DNA of 64,000 bases from an uncultured Pseudomonadota bacterium. Lineage in GTDB: Bacteria; Pseudomonadota; Gammaproteobacteria; Burkholderiales; Rhodocyclaceae. The position numbers and the translations under genes are program-made. A model generated the notes under the pieces. That model did no database searches. It worked only from the letters and a program-made list of their open reading frames with translations, and was not told the DNA's origin. The DNA lies in the NCBI GenBank assembly GCA_903870055.1, contig CAIQBG010000009.1, positions 1 through 64,000 of the forward strand, written 5' to 3'. Shown piece after piece: positions 7,981 through 19,411 of the stretch; position 1 is the stretch's first letter, and the number at the start of each line of letters is the position of its first letter.

Positions 7981-8904
7981 TTATCCTCTAGGGTGATGCT
8001 TTTCGTGGAGCGATTTCAATCGTTCGCGGGCTACATGGGTATAAATCTGGGTCGTTGTGATGCTGGCGTGACCAAGTAATAATTGCACGACACGTAAGTC
8101 GGCACCATGATTGATCAGGTGTGTCGCAAAGGCATGACGTAGCACGTGCGGCGATAAACGCTCACGCGGAATGCCTGCTTTAACCCCGTAACGTTTGATA
8201 ATCAGCCAGAAGCCTTGGCGTGTTAGCGGTTTCGTTTTCTGGCTGATAAAAATCACATCCGCCGGTTGGCCGCCAGAAAGCTCTAAACGGGCCGATTCCA
8301 TGTAGCGCTGAACGGCATCAAGCGCTGTTTCTCCAAGGGGCACCAGACGTTCTTTGTCGCCTTTGCCCATAACGCGCACGATGCCCATGTCGCGATTCAG
8401 ATCGGTGAGTCTTAGATTAACCAGTTCTGAAACACGAAGCCCGGTTGCGTAAAGCACTTCCATCATGGCCAGATCACGCATGCCGCGAGGTGTTTGTGTA
8501 TCCGGTGCCTGGAGCAGTGATTCGACGTGGCTTTCGCTCAAGGTTTTAGGCAGACGCCCAGGCCTAATGGGCATAACTAAGGCACGTGTCGGATCGTCGG
8601 AGCGTTCTCCCCGTGCAACAGACCAGCGGAAATAGCGGCGAAGCGTTGAGATGGCGCGGGCTTGCGAACTTTGCTTGTGACCTTGCGCCAGATGAGCGAT
8701 GTAGCGACTCAGGTCGACTTCTGTTGTGCCTCGTAAACTACTGTTGTGCTTGATGAGCCAGTGTGAAAGCGCAGTGAGATCGCGTCTATAACTGGCGAGA
8801 GAATTAGCCGAGAGCCCCGCTTCAAGCCAGAGGCTGTCACAAAAGGTGTCGATAACCTGCTGGGCTTCGACCGGTAATGGGGGATGGACGGGGGCTCTAG
8901 GCAT
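7981..8904 (-). CDS. xerD: Tyrosine recombinase XerD
   Basis: Site-specific recombinase that resolves chromosome dimers at dif with XerC under FtsK control. The 307 residues have the SAM-like N-terminal DNA-binding domain (SLWLEAGLSANSLASYRRDL, typical of XerD rather than XerC) and a complete catalytic set. This comprises Arg in TGLRVSE (about residue 155), Lys in GKGDKERLVPL, HVLRHAFATHL (about 255), GHAS (about 278), and the Tyr nucleophile in TQIYTHV (about 287). Its start overlaps the end of ogt by 8 bases, making it the last gene of the leuS-lptE-holA-proA-ogt-xerD run. No integron or phage context suggests another role. Confidence 0.93.
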   Translation of the reverse strand: MPRAPVHPPLPVEAQQVIDTFCDSLWLEAGLSANSLASYRRDLTALSHWLIKHNSSLRGTTEVDLSRYIAHLAQGHKQSSQARAISTLRRYFRWSVARGERSDDPTRALVMPIRPGRLPKTLSESHVESLLQAPDTQTPRGMRDLAMMEVLYATGLRVSELVNLRLTDLNRDMGIVRVMGKGDKERLVPLGETALDAVQRYMESARLELSGGQPADVIFISQKTKPLTRQGFWLIIKRYGVKAGIPRERLSPHVLRHAFATHLINHGADLRVVQLLLGHASITTTQIYTHVARERLKSLHEKHHPRG

Positions 8905-9460
8905 TAAAGTTGAGGCTTGGTGCTTCTCTTGCTAGCAACCACGCTTTAAGTTCAAGCATGACGCCATCACTCTTATGGTTAAAACCAGTCAGGCGATTTT
9001 TACCGGCTGAGATCACACGGTGGCAAGGCACGATGAGTGGCAGGTTATTGCTGCCTAGCGCTTGCCCAACAGCACGTGGCGCACTGTTTAACTGATCGGC
9101 TAGGTTGCCGTATGTGCAAGTGGTACCGCTGGGCATAGATAAAAGAAAGTTACGCAGTTTTGCCTGAAAGCCGGTAGGAGGTTTTGCCAGCGGCACACTA
9201 AAACGAAAGCTCGGGTCTTTGAACCAGGCAATCAGTTGTTGGCGGGTGATTTCCAATAGCGGTTCGCGAGCTCCGCAGACGGTGGCTTTGGCCGCTGCAG
9301 TTTTATTGACAGCACCTTCCAGAAAAACCAGTTCGGAAAGCGCGTCACCTTCTGGTGTCCAGCGTAGCCCTAATGAGATCTGCTTTGCCAGATTGGCAGG
9401 ACAACCCGGCGCCACATCAGTGAGCGCCAGGGTAGCGTCAAACTCAGCGGCGAGTTTCAC
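8897..9460 (-). CDS. ogt: Methylated-DNA--[protein]-cysteine S-methyltransferase
   Basis: Suicide repair protein that removes alkyl groups from O6 of guanine onto its own cysteine. The C-terminal half carries the acceptor motif VPCHRVI (Cys near residue 145) and the DNA-binding region [12 protein letters not shown] and [12 protein letters not shown]. The N-terminal half is the divergent alpha/beta domain. No Ada-type AraC domain is present. I chose a GTG at 9460 ([13 protein letters not shown]), which gives 187 residues and overlaps proA by 17 bases. The frame stays open further left into proA, but that part reads as a shadow of proA. Confidence 0.85.
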   Translation of the reverse strand: MKLAAEFDATLALTDVAPGCPANLAKQISLGLRWTPEGDALSELVFLEGAVNKTAAAKATVCGAREPLLEITRQQLIAWFKDPSFRFSVPLAKPPTGFQAKLRNFLLSMPSGTTCTYGNLADQLNSAPRAVGQALGSNNLPLIVPCHRVISAGKNRLTGFNHKSDGVMLELKAWLLAREAPSLNFNA

Positions 9461-10718
9461 CGTGACCCAGCACGATCCATTTTTGAGAGGTGAGCCCCTC
9501 AAGGCCAACCGGACCGCGTGCGTGGATCTTGTCGGTTGAGATGCCAATTTCGGCACCCAGGCCGTATTCGAAACCATCGGCGAACCGCGTTGAAGCGTTG
9601 ACCATGACGGAACTTGAATCCACTTCACGCAGGAAGCGCATGGCATTGCCGTAGTGATCGGTGACAATGGCTTCCGTATGTTGGGAGGAGTACGTGTTGA
9701 TGTGCGTAATGGCTTCGTCCAGACCACTGACCACTTTGACTGCGATCACTGGTGCCAGGTATTCGGTGACCCAGTCTTCATCCGTAGCGGCTTCGGCAAA
9801 GGGCAGCAGTGCGCAGGTCTCAGCGCAGCCACGAATGACCACGCCCTTGTCCTTAAGCATAGCGCCAATGCGTGGCAGCAGTGCAGGCGCAATGCTACGG
9901 GCGATAAGCAGCGACTCGGTGGTATTGCAGGTGCCATAGCGCTGGGTCTTGGCGTTCTCGACGATGCGTAGTGCCATGTCGGGATCGGCATCGTCGTCCA
10001 CGTAGACATGGCAATTGCCATCGAGATGCTTGATCATAGGCACGCGTGATTCTTTGATCAGTCGCTCGATCAAACCCTTGCCGCCACGCGGCACGATGAC
10101 GTCGATGTCATCACGCAGCGTAATGAGAATACCAACAGCGGCACGGTCGGTAGTGTCGATACATTGCACGCCTTGGGCGGGCAAACCTGCTTCGGACAGG
10201 CTCTGTTGCACAAGTGCCGCTATGGCTCTGTTGCTGTTGAGCGCTTCTGAACCGCCGCGCAGAATCGTTGCATTGCCTGATTTAATACAGAGTGCCGCGG
10301 CATCAGCTGTGACGTTAGGACGCGCTTCGTAAATGATGCCGATTACGCCTAGGGGTACGCGCATTTTGCCAACCTGGATGCCGGAAGGGCGCATGCTCAT
10401 GTCCGTGATGCTGCCAACGGGATCAGGGAGTGAAGCGATCTGTTCCACACCTTCTGCCATCGCCTCGATACCTTTGTCATTGAGCGTGAGCCGATCCAGC
10501 ATAGCTGCTTCCAGACCTGCTTTACGGGCGGCGGCAAGATCCAAGTCGTTGGCGGCGCGTAAAGCTGTGGCTTCGGTACGAATCAGCCTGGCAAGGGCGT
10601 GAAGGGCATTGTTCTTTTGCTCGGTTGAGGCGCGTGCCATGCTACGCGAGGCTGCGCGGGCGTCTTTGGCCAGTTGGCGGATGGCTTGATCAAGAGCGGT
10701 GTTGGTTTCAGTCGTCAT
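9444..10718 (-). CDS. proA: Gamma-glutamyl phosphate reductase ProA
   Basis: NADPH-dependent reduction of gamma-glutamyl phosphate to glutamate semialdehyde, the second step of proline synthesis. With the ATG at 10718 ([13 protein letters not shown]) it has 424 residues, the usual length. The catalytic Cys lies in [11 protein letters not shown], and [15 protein letters not shown] and the C-terminal [24 protein letters not shown] are diagnostic. An upstream in-frame start would overlap holA and is rejected. It begins 16 bases after holA. Its usual partner proB is not in the window. Confidence 0.96.
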   Translation of the reverse strand: MTTETNTALDQAIRQLAKDARAASRSMARASTEQKNNALHALARLIRTEATALRAANDLDLAAARKAGLEAAMLDRLTLNDKGIEAMAEGVEQIASLPDPVGSITDMSMRPSGIQVGKMRVPLGVIGIIYEARPNVTADAAALCIKSGNATILRGGSEALNSNRAIAALVQQSLSEAGLPAQGVQCIDTTDRAAVGILITLRDDIDVIVPRGGKGLIERLIKESRVPMIKHLDGNCHVYVDDDADPDMALRIVENAKTQRYGTCNTTESLLIARSIAPALLPRIGAMLKDKGVVIRGCAETCALLPFAEAATDEDWVTEYLAPVIAVKVVSGLDEAITHINTYSSQHTEAIVTDHYGNAMRFLREVDSSSVMVNASTRFADGFEYGLGAEIGISTDKIHARGPVGLEGLTSQKWIVLGHGETRR

Positions 10719-10734
10719 GGTGCAATGATGCCTG

Positions 10735-11751
10735 TCAGCAGAGTTGTAACGCAAGTGCAGCGAGCTCGGTCCAGGGGTCGCCCTGGCCAATACCCTTTGA
10801 GAGTCGGTCTATCTTGGCAATGGATTCCAGTGCGGAACGCCAGGATGTTTTGGTGCGCCGGTTAGCGGCGCTTCTCATCTGCTGTGCACGTTGTGGCGGC
10901 ATACGCAGATTGTTCAGACGTTGCTCGGGCGTACTACCCGGTGCAGTGAGCTGCACCAGAGTCCGGATATCTTCGGAGAGCCAGTACAAAATTAATGGAA
11001 GGGCTTCCCCCTGTTCGCGAAGTGCGGCCAGGGTACGTGAGAATCGGGGTAGGTCGCCATCCAGCAGCGCGCTACGCAGCATATCCATATCAAGCCGCGC
11101 GACATCAGTGACAGCTTCTCGTATCTGCTCCAGGGTAAGCGGACCCGTGGGGTAAAGCAGGCCGAGCTTGAGGACTTCCTGATTGGCAGCCAGTAAATTG
11201 CCCTCGACATGATGGGCAATGTATTCCAGTGCATCCTGCGGCGCTGATTGTTGCTGGCGGGCAAGACGTTCGGCTAACCAGCGGGGCAGCGCTTTGATGC
11301 CGGGTGGCACGCACGGGATAACGATGGCGTTTTTGCTGCTGACAAAATTCTGGAACCAGGCAGTTTTTTGCTCGCGCCAGCCAAATTCATGCAGCGTCAT
11401 CAGAATGAGGAAGTCTGTCGCAGTTGGGCCCGATTGATCTAGGAGTGCTTGAAGCGCCTCTGGGCCACCACGCCCCAGTTTGCCGGTGGGCACACGCAGT
11501 TCGACTAGTTTGCAGCCACCAAACAGAGAGCCGCCCTGAGTGGCATAGGCTACTTGCTTCCAGTCGAAGGGGTGGCTGACGGTAAGGACTTCGCGCTCGT
11601 CAAAACCCTTGGCTCGTGCGGCAGCACGAATGGCATCAGCCGCCTCGATGACCAGTAGCGGATCGTCACCATGAATGGCATAAATGGGCGCTAGCGGTCC
11701 ATTCAGATGGGCAGCCAGACGACTGGTGCCGTCTGTGCCACCCAGATTCAC
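10735..11751 (-). CDS. holA: DNA polymerase III subunit delta HolA
   Basis: Clamp-loader subunit that opens the beta sliding clamp. The 338 residues show the family's N-terminal AAA+-like domain ([37 protein letters not shown], and [11 protein letters not shown]). The C-terminal collar region is all helical. Sequence identity is typically low in this family. The upstream lptE stop overlaps its start by 4 bases, and the lptE-holA pairing is a widely conserved neighbour relation that supports the call. Confidence 0.94.
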   Translation of the reverse strand: MNLGGTDGTSRLAAHLNGPLAPIYAIHGDDPLLVIEAADAIRAAARAKGFDEREVLTVSHPFDWKQVAYATQGGSLFGGCKLVELRVPTGKLGRGGPEALQALLDQSGPTATDFLILMTLHEFGWREQKTAWFQNFVSSKNAIVIPCVPPGIKALPRWLAERLARQQQSAPQDALEYIAHHVEGNLLAANQEVLKLGLLYPTGPLTLEQIREAVTDVARLDMDMLRSALLDGDLPRFSRTLAALREQGEALPLILYWLSEDIRTLVQLTAPGSTPEQRLNNLRMPPQRAQQMRSAANRRTKTSWRSALESIAKIDRLSKGIGQGDPWTELAALALQLC

Positions 11752-12413
11752 TGTGCGTCTCCGCCTAGCGGTTGCATGCCGGTAGGCGTTGTTAGCACTT
11801 CAGGGGTTGCGGTGGTTTGCTGTTTGCCCTTGGTGGTGCTGGCGGCCCCTTTCTTTTTGGGTGCGGTTAACACCGTACCGGCAGGGACTCGAATGGTCGA
11901 TAGTCGTTGCATCACCTGAATAGCGGCATCGTTTTGCATATCTCGGATCAGCAAGGCATCTTCTTGTTCCTTCGATAGCACTTCCTGCGCGGTCTGTGGG
12001 TTAAAGGAGATGTCACGACTCAATTCAATGGTGGTCGCTGGATAGAGCTCGATGCCGGAACCGGAGTCCACCTTAAAGCCCAGGCGGTAATTCAGGCGGT
12101 ATTCACGCGCCAAACCGGACGGGTTAATCGCTAAAACGACTTTGGATTGCTGGTCACCCAAAACGCGCAGAATAACTTCTGCACGATCCTTGTATTCTTC
12201 AGGAACAACGCCAATACCGTTAGCGCGTAATTGGGCTTTGAGGACCTGAGAGAACGGAGAGGTGTCTGGCACGCCAGAGACATAAACTGTTTTGAAGGGC
12301 AGATCAACGCTAATCGCGCCCCGCATTTTGAAACCGCACCCGACCACTATGGCCAGCATGAGCGTGGACAGCAGCAGACGGTGGAGTGCGGTGAAATTGG
12401 GGAGACGCATCAT
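11748..12413 (-). CDS. lptE: LPS-assembly lipoprotein LptE
   Basis: Outer-membrane lipoprotein that plugs the LptD barrel for lipopolysaccharide insertion. The 221 residues start with a lipoprotein signal (LLLSTLMLAIVVGCGFKMRG) whose lipobox VVGC gives the lipidated Cys. GCGFKMRG and the following strands match the LptE/RlpB family. The C-terminal tail after residue 180 or so is Lys/Thr/Pro-rich and probably disordered. GAGG lies 7 bases before the ATG pair. It lies 18 bases after leuS, and the leuS-lptE-holA order is conserved in Proteobacteria. Confidence 0.92.
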   Translation of the reverse strand: MMRLPNFTALHRLLLSTLMLAIVVGCGFKMRGAISVDLPFKTVYVSGVPDTSPFSQVLKAQLRANGIGVVPEEYKDRAEVILRVLGDQQSKVVLAINPSGLAREYRLNYRLGFKVDSGSGIELYPATTIELSRDISFNPQTAQEVLSKEQEDALLIRDMQNDAAIQVMQRLSTIRVPAGTVLTAPKKKGAASTTKGKQQTTATPEVLTTPTGMQPLGGDAQ

Positions 12414-12431
12414 GAGTTAGCCTCTATTTAA

Positions 12432-15106
<2,675 letters not shown>

Positions 15107-15137
15107 CCGGCCCGGACACACTCTCGGCGGGTTCTCG

Positions 15138-15191
15138 ATGTGCGTAGTTCGCTCACATGGCGCTGCGCGCCAATTCGCGCACAAGCGCCAT
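15138..15191. repeat. Two adjacent hairpin-forming sequences between leuS and an unknown gene
   Basis: The first hairpin (15138-15158) pairs ATGTG-CG with CG-CT-CACAT. The second (15157-15191) pairs ATGGCGC-TGCGCG with CGCGCA-CAA-GCGCCAT around the loop CCAATT. Together they fill the space after the stop codon of the unknown gene ending at 15223. There is no T tract on either strand, so a standard intrinsic terminator is unlikely. An extragenic palindrome or an RNA-stability element are alternatives. Confidence 0.5.
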
Positions 15192-15222
15192 CAACAACTC
15201 GCCTAAGGGGGTGCCGGCCAGC

Positions 15223-15573
15223 TTACCGTGCTAGCTGGGGTATGGTCATTGCTTGTTGCCAGAACTTGGCAAAAGCACCACCAGCAACTAGCGCCATGTC
15301 ACCCAGACGGCCGTAGTGGCTGTAAAGCCAGCCAAAGCCATTGGGTTGTTCTGAGTAATCAGGGGTAATCGGTAGACCGGCCTCTTCACCGATCCGTTCG
15401 ATAAAGCGCGCCATGCGTGCTTTCGGATTGCTTTTGTCCGTTAATTCCTGGCACGTAAGATCCCACAGCACCTTGGCGCGCGCTTCAGCGATGCCGGCGC
15501 GGCGAGCAAACCATGGCAGAACCTCTGGATAGGCGGGTGATGCGATAACGTTTTGATTTTTATGATTTTTCAT
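15223..15573 (-). CDS. Protein of unknown function, 116 residues
   Basis: I do not recognise this gene. The ATG at 15573 has a good ribosome-binding site (TAGGAG, 7 bases upstream), supporting translation from MKNHKNQNVIASPAYPEVL; a longer in-frame start adds 27 atypical residues. The product is soluble-looking, with no signal peptide or membrane segment. Its amphipathic helical centre is ARAKVLWDLTCQELTDKSNP, and its C-terminal part is aromatic and glycine-rich (NGFGWLYSHYGRLGDMALVAGG). It lies between leuS and the divergent uvrD with its own upstream region, so it is probably monocistronic. No function is proposed. Confidence 0.7.
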   Translation of the reverse strand: MKNHKNQNVIASPAYPEVLPWFARRAGIAEARAKVLWDLTCQELTDKSNPKARMARFIERIGEEAGLPITPDYSEQPNGFGWLYSHYGRLGDMALVAGGAFAKFWQQAMTIPQLAR

Positions 15574-15674
15574 ACGGGTACTCCTAGGGTCGGCGGTGGA
15601 TGACTGCCGGATTTTTATGCAAACCGTCTTTTCGTGGAAGATGATTTGTTGCACTGCACAACATTATGTAGGTT

Positions 15675-15738
15675 ATAACGCCTGACTTCAAGATATGTTG
15701 ACGTCTATTGAAAAGAATCTTTTATTACAAGGCGTTAT
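15675..15738. repeat. Inverted 9-base repeat flanking the divergent promoter region before uvrD
   Basis: ATAACGCCT (15675-15683) and AGGCGTTAT (15730-15738) are perfect inverted copies 46 bases apart. They bracket the AT-rich centre of the 198-base gap between the unknown minus-strand gene and uvrD. The spacing suits a looped pair of half-sites or a bracketed promoter. TTGACG at 15698-15703 lies inside as a -35 candidate. Function unknown. Confidence 0.45.
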
Positions 15739-15771
15739 GAAAACGGAATCCTTTGGCCGGATAATACGGGT

Positions 15772-18072
15772 ATGAACGCTCCGTCATCGTCATCCATCGC
15801 TGCTACATCAATACCAGAAGCCTTTGGCGGCCCAGTCGGGGCGCCTGTCGGCGGAGCAGGAGCGCTACGGGAGCACCCCCTCCTGAACGGCTTGAACGAG
15901 CCACAAAAACAGGCGGTTTGTCTGCCGGCTGAGCATGGTCTAATTCTGGCGGGCGCTGGTTCAGGCAAAACACGGGTGCTGACAACGCGAATTGCATGGT
16001 TAATGCAGACGGGGCAGGTCTCGCCACAAGGCATTCTGGCCGTAACGTTTACCAACAAAGCCGCCCGCGAGATGCTGACGCGGTTGTCGGCCATGGTGCC
16101 GATTAACGTGCGCAGCCTCTGGGTGGGTACATTTCACGGTTTGTGCCATCGCCTTTTGCGGACCCACTGGCGGGCGGCGCGGTTGCCGGAAACGTTCCAG
16201 ATCCTCGATACCGGTGATCAGCAGGCAGCGATTAAACGTCTGATTAAGGCGATGGGTGTCGACGAAGAGCGTTTTCCGCCGCGCGACATGATGCATTACA
16301 TCAACGCCTTGAAAGAACAGGGGATTCGTTCCGGACAAGCTGAAGCGCACGATGCGCATACGCGCCGTAAGGTTGAGATTTACGCTGAATACGAAGCGCA
16401 GTGCCAGCGGGAAGGTGCGGTAGATTTTGCCGAACTTCTGTTGCGCGCCTATGAGTTGCTGCAACAGGATGAAGCGCTAAGGATTCATTACCAACAGCGG
16501 TTCCGCCACATTCTGGTGGATGAGTTCCAGGATACCAACCCGCTGCAATACGCCTGGCTACAGTTGTTGTGCGGGCCACAAACGGTCATTTTTGCCGTGG
16601 GCGATGATGACCAGTCGATTTATGCGTTCCGCGGTGCCGATGTCGCTAATATGCGGGCCTTCGAACGCAACTATGCTAAGGGCAATGTGATCCGGCTAGA
16701 GCAGAATTACCGCTCGCACGGTAACATTCTCACGGCGGCCAATGCGCTCATTACCAATAATGCAGATCGGTTGGGTAAAAATCTCTGGACCGATGCGGGC
16801 GAAGGCGAACTCATTCGTGTCTTCCAGGGCGTGTCTGATCTGGATGAAGCCCGTTACATCGTTGATGAAATTAGAGAGCTGACGCGAGAAGGATTTTCGC
16901 GCCATCAGATGGCATTGCTTTATCGCTCCAACGCGCAGTCACGCGTATTGGAACATGCACTCTTTCAGGCGGGTATTGCTTACCGTGTGTATGGTGGTCT
17001 GCGCTTTTTCGAGCGACTGGAAGTGAAGCATGCCTTGGCCTATCTGCGCCTGATTGCAAATCAGGATGATGACACGGCATTTTTACGTGTCGTGAATTTC
17101 CCGACGCGCGGTATTGGCGCGCGCAGCCTAGAAGCTTTGCAGGTTGAAGCGCGTCAGTTGAATAGTAGTCTCTATAACGCTGCAGCCAGTTTGACCGGTA
17201 AAGCGGGTACGGCTGTTAGTCAGTTCATTCGTTTGATTGAAGGGTTGCGCGTTGAAACCTCGGGGTTGACGTTGCCGGAGGTGATTGATCATCTGCTGGA
17301 CCGTTCGGGATTGCGACAGCATTACCAGGCAGAAAAAGATGGACAGGACCGCCTGGAGAACCTGGAAGAACTGGTCAATGCAGCAGCAACTTTTGCCGAT
17401 GATCCGGAAGCGGCCCATAACATTGATCGGGAAACCGGCGAGGCGACAAGTCTGCTGGCTGATTTCCTAGCTCACGCAGCACTAGAGGCCGGTGAGCATC
17501 AGGCCGGCGATCAGGATGAAGCTGTTCAGCTGATGACGGTGCACTCGGCCAAAGGCCTGGAATTTTCTGCAGTCTTTATTGTGGGGCTGGAACAGGGTCT
17601 GTTCCCGCACGAAAATGCCATGATGGCGCGCGACGGCCTCGAAGAGGAGCGGCGGCTGATGTATGTGGCTATTACCCGGGCCCGCCAGCGCTTGTATCTG
17701 TGTCACGCGCAGACTCGTATGCTGCATGGGCAGACGCGCTACTGCTTGCCATCATCGTTTCTCGACGAGTTGCCAGAAGCTCTCCTGCAACGGATTAATA
17801 CCGTGCCGGCCTGGTCTGCGGGTAGCTACAGTACCGGTTGGTCAGATGCGCCGGCGGTTGATATGGCAACGCGTGTTTCGGCACGCGCTGCGGGTGCAGC
17901 CGAGAGTGCCGGTGGGTTTCATGTGGGGCAGAGTGTGGTGCATGCCAAGTTTGGTGCGGGCGTTATTCTTTCGGCAGAAGGCCGGGGCGACGAGGCGCGT
18001 GTGCAGGTGCGGTTTGGACAAGCGGGCACAAAGTGGCTTGCGTTGGCGTATGCCAAACTGGAGGCAGCATGA
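15772..18072 (+). CDS. uvrD: ATP-dependent DNA helicase UvrD (superfamily 1)
   Basis: 3'-5' helicase for nucleotide-excision and mismatch repair. The 766 residues contain the SF1A motifs in order: Q motif LNEPQKQAVC, Walker A GAGSGKTRVL, TFTNKAAREM, Walker B VDEFQDTNPLQY, GDDDQSIYAFRGAD, QNYRS, VHSAKGLEFSAVF, and YVAITRARQRL. The C-terminal VGQSVVHAKFGAGVILSAEG segment is the Tudor-like RNA-polymerase-interacting domain of UvrD/PcrA, which argues for UvrD rather than Rep. About 30 Ser/Ala/Gly-rich residues precede the helicase. It overlaps dgt by 4 bases (ATGA). Confidence 0.94.
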   Translation: MNAPSSSSIAATSIPEAFGGPVGAPVGGAGALREHPLLNGLNEPQKQAVCLPAEHGLILAGAGSGKTRVLTTRIAWLMQTGQVSPQGILAVTFTNKAAREMLTRLSAMVPINVRSLWVGTFHGLCHRLLRTHWRAARLPETFQILDTGDQQAAIKRLIKAMGVDEERFPPRDMMHYINALKEQGIRSGQAEAHDAHTRRKVEIYAEYEAQCQREGAVDFAELLLRAYELLQQDEALRIHYQQRFRHILVDEFQDTNPLQYAWLQLLCGPQTVIFAVGDDDQSIYAFRGADVANMRAFERNYAKGNVIRLEQNYRSHGNILTAANALITNNADRLGKNLWTDAGEGELIRVFQGVSDLDEARYIVDEIRELTREGFSRHQMALLYRSNAQSRVLEHALFQAGIAYRVYGGLRFFERLEVKHALAYLRLIANQDDDTAFLRVVNFPTRGIGARSLEALQVEARQLNSSLYNAAASLTGKAGTAVSQFIRLIEGLRVETSGLTLPEVIDHLLDRSGLRQHYQAEKDGQDRLENLEELVNAAATFADDPEAAHNIDRETGEATSLLADFLAHAALEAGEHQAGDQDEAVQLMTVHSAKGLEFSAVFIVGLEQGLFPHENAMMARDGLEEERRLMYVAITRARQRLYLCHAQTRMLHGQTRYCLPSSFLDELPEALLQRINTVPAWSAGSYSTGWSDAPAVDMATRVSARAAGAAESAGGFHVGQSVVHAKFGAGVILSAEGRGDEARVQVRFGQAGTKWLALAYAKLEAA

Positions 18073-19400
18073 TGAGTGTGCAGGAACGCTGGCTGAAGCT
18101 GTTATCCCCAGAGCGTCTGGGCGCTGCTGCCGAGCATGTTGCCGGGCACTCGCCAGATCGCAGTCGTTTCCAGCAAGACTATGATCGTATTGTGTTTACA
18201 TCTGCGCTGCGTCGCCTCAAAGATAAAACGCAGGTATTCCCTTTAGCGCAAAGTGACTATGTGCGTACACGGTTGACCCATAGTCTGGAGGCATCCTGCG
18301 TGGGCCGTTCATTGGGATCGATGGTGGGACGGGCGATTGTCGATCGTCATGGTTTGGCGCCGGAAGTGCACCCATCCGATTTTGGTGCCGTGGTGGCAGC
18401 CGCCTGTCTGGCGCACGATATAGGTAATCCACCGTTTGGCCACGCTGGCGAAGACGCCATGCGTGCCTGGTTTGCCTCGCACAGTGCTTATCTGGCCGGA
18501 TTAGATCCGGATCAACGCGCTGATTTGTTAAATTATGAGGGCAATGCACAGGGCTTCCGTATTCTGACGCACTTGCAGAATCCGACAAACCCAGGTGGGT
18601 TGCAACTGACCTGTGCTGTCTTGGCGACCTTTGCCAAGTATCCGCGACGTTCTCATCTGGCAGAACCGCTGGCAGGAAAAAGCGCGCGAAAGTTTGGTTA
18701 TTTTCAGGCCGAGTCGGGGCTTTTTGCCGAGGTAGCAAATACCGTAGGACTGATTCCACGTTCGGAGGGCGCCTGGTTCCGGCATCCGTTAACTTTCCTT
18801 GTGGAAGCGGCGGATGATACCTGTTACCTGGTGGTCGATATTGAAGATGGAGTGCAGCAGGGTTGTGTTTCTCCGGAGCAGGCAGAGGCCTTGCTGCTGG
18901 ATCTGGCGGGCGGTATAGGTGCTGCCTCGCGACTAAAACATTTAGAAGACCCTAAGCGACGTATTGAGTACTTACGCGCGCGTGCAATTGGGCGATTGGT
19001 CGATGAAGCTGCGCGAATTTTCCTTGAAAACGAAGCGGCGATTCTCGATGGCAGTTTTGACCATGCATTGTTTGATGTCTCACCGGTGGGTGAAACTTTG
19101 CAAACGGTGCGCAAAGTCGCCGAAGAGCAGATCTATAACGCCCGTCAGGTGATGGAAGTGATGGCGGCGGGTTATGAAGTTATCAGCGGATTGCTGGATG
19201 GATATGTGGCCGGTGCCTGTGGTCCGCAAACTGCTCGGAACCGTGTCTGGGCTAATTTGTTGCCTGAAGACTTTGCTCGTACGGCAGGTGACAGTAACTA
19301 TCTGCGCTTGTTACAGGTTGCTGACATGATTGCGGGTATGACAGACTCGTACGCCGTGTCTGCCTATAGACGTTTGAAGGGAATCGAGCTGCCCGGTTAA
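18069..19400 (+). CDS. dgt: Deoxyguanosinetriphosphate triphosphohydrolase-like protein
   Basis: HD-domain dNTPase that splits dNTPs into deoxynucleosides and triphosphate. The chosen ATG at 18069 overlaps the uvrD stop and has GGAGG 4 bases upstream, giving 443 residues. The HD metal site is visible as TRLTHSLEASCVGRSLG, ACLAHDIGNPPFGHAGE, and FLVEAADDTCYLVVDIEDG. It sits between uvrD and dnaE, 11 bases before the latter, a sensible place for a dNTP-pool enzyme. Substrate preference among dNTPs cannot be read from sequence. Confidence 0.92.
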   Translation: MMSVQERWLKLLSPERLGAAAEHVAGHSPDRSRFQQDYDRIVFTSALRRLKDKTQVFPLAQSDYVRTRLTHSLEASCVGRSLGSMVGRAIVDRHGLAPEVHPSDFGAVVAAACLAHDIGNPPFGHAGEDAMRAWFASHSAYLAGLDPDQRADLLNYEGNAQGFRILTHLQNPTNPGGLQLTCAVLATFAKYPRRSHLAEPLAGKSARKFGYFQAESGLFAEVANTVGLIPRSEGAWFRHPLTFLVEAADDTCYLVVDIEDGVQQGCVSPEQAEALLLDLAGGIGAASRLKHLEDPKRRIEYLRARAIGRLVDEAARIFLENEAAILDGSFDHALFDVSPVGETLQTVRKVAEEQIYNARQVMEVMAAGYEVISGLLDGYVAGACGPQTARNRVWANLLPEDFARTAGDSNYLRLLQVADMIAGMTDSYAVSAYRRLKGIELPG

Positions 19401-19411
19401 CCGGATACGCT

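Noticed and set aside
7981-8904. xerD as a phage or integron integrase
   Set aside because: N-terminal sequence, length and place in a core operon fit the chromosomal dimer-resolution recombinase.
9461-9727. Upstream extension of the ogt reading frame into proA
   Set aside because: The added residues read as a frame-shifted copy of proA and have no similarity to methyltransferases.
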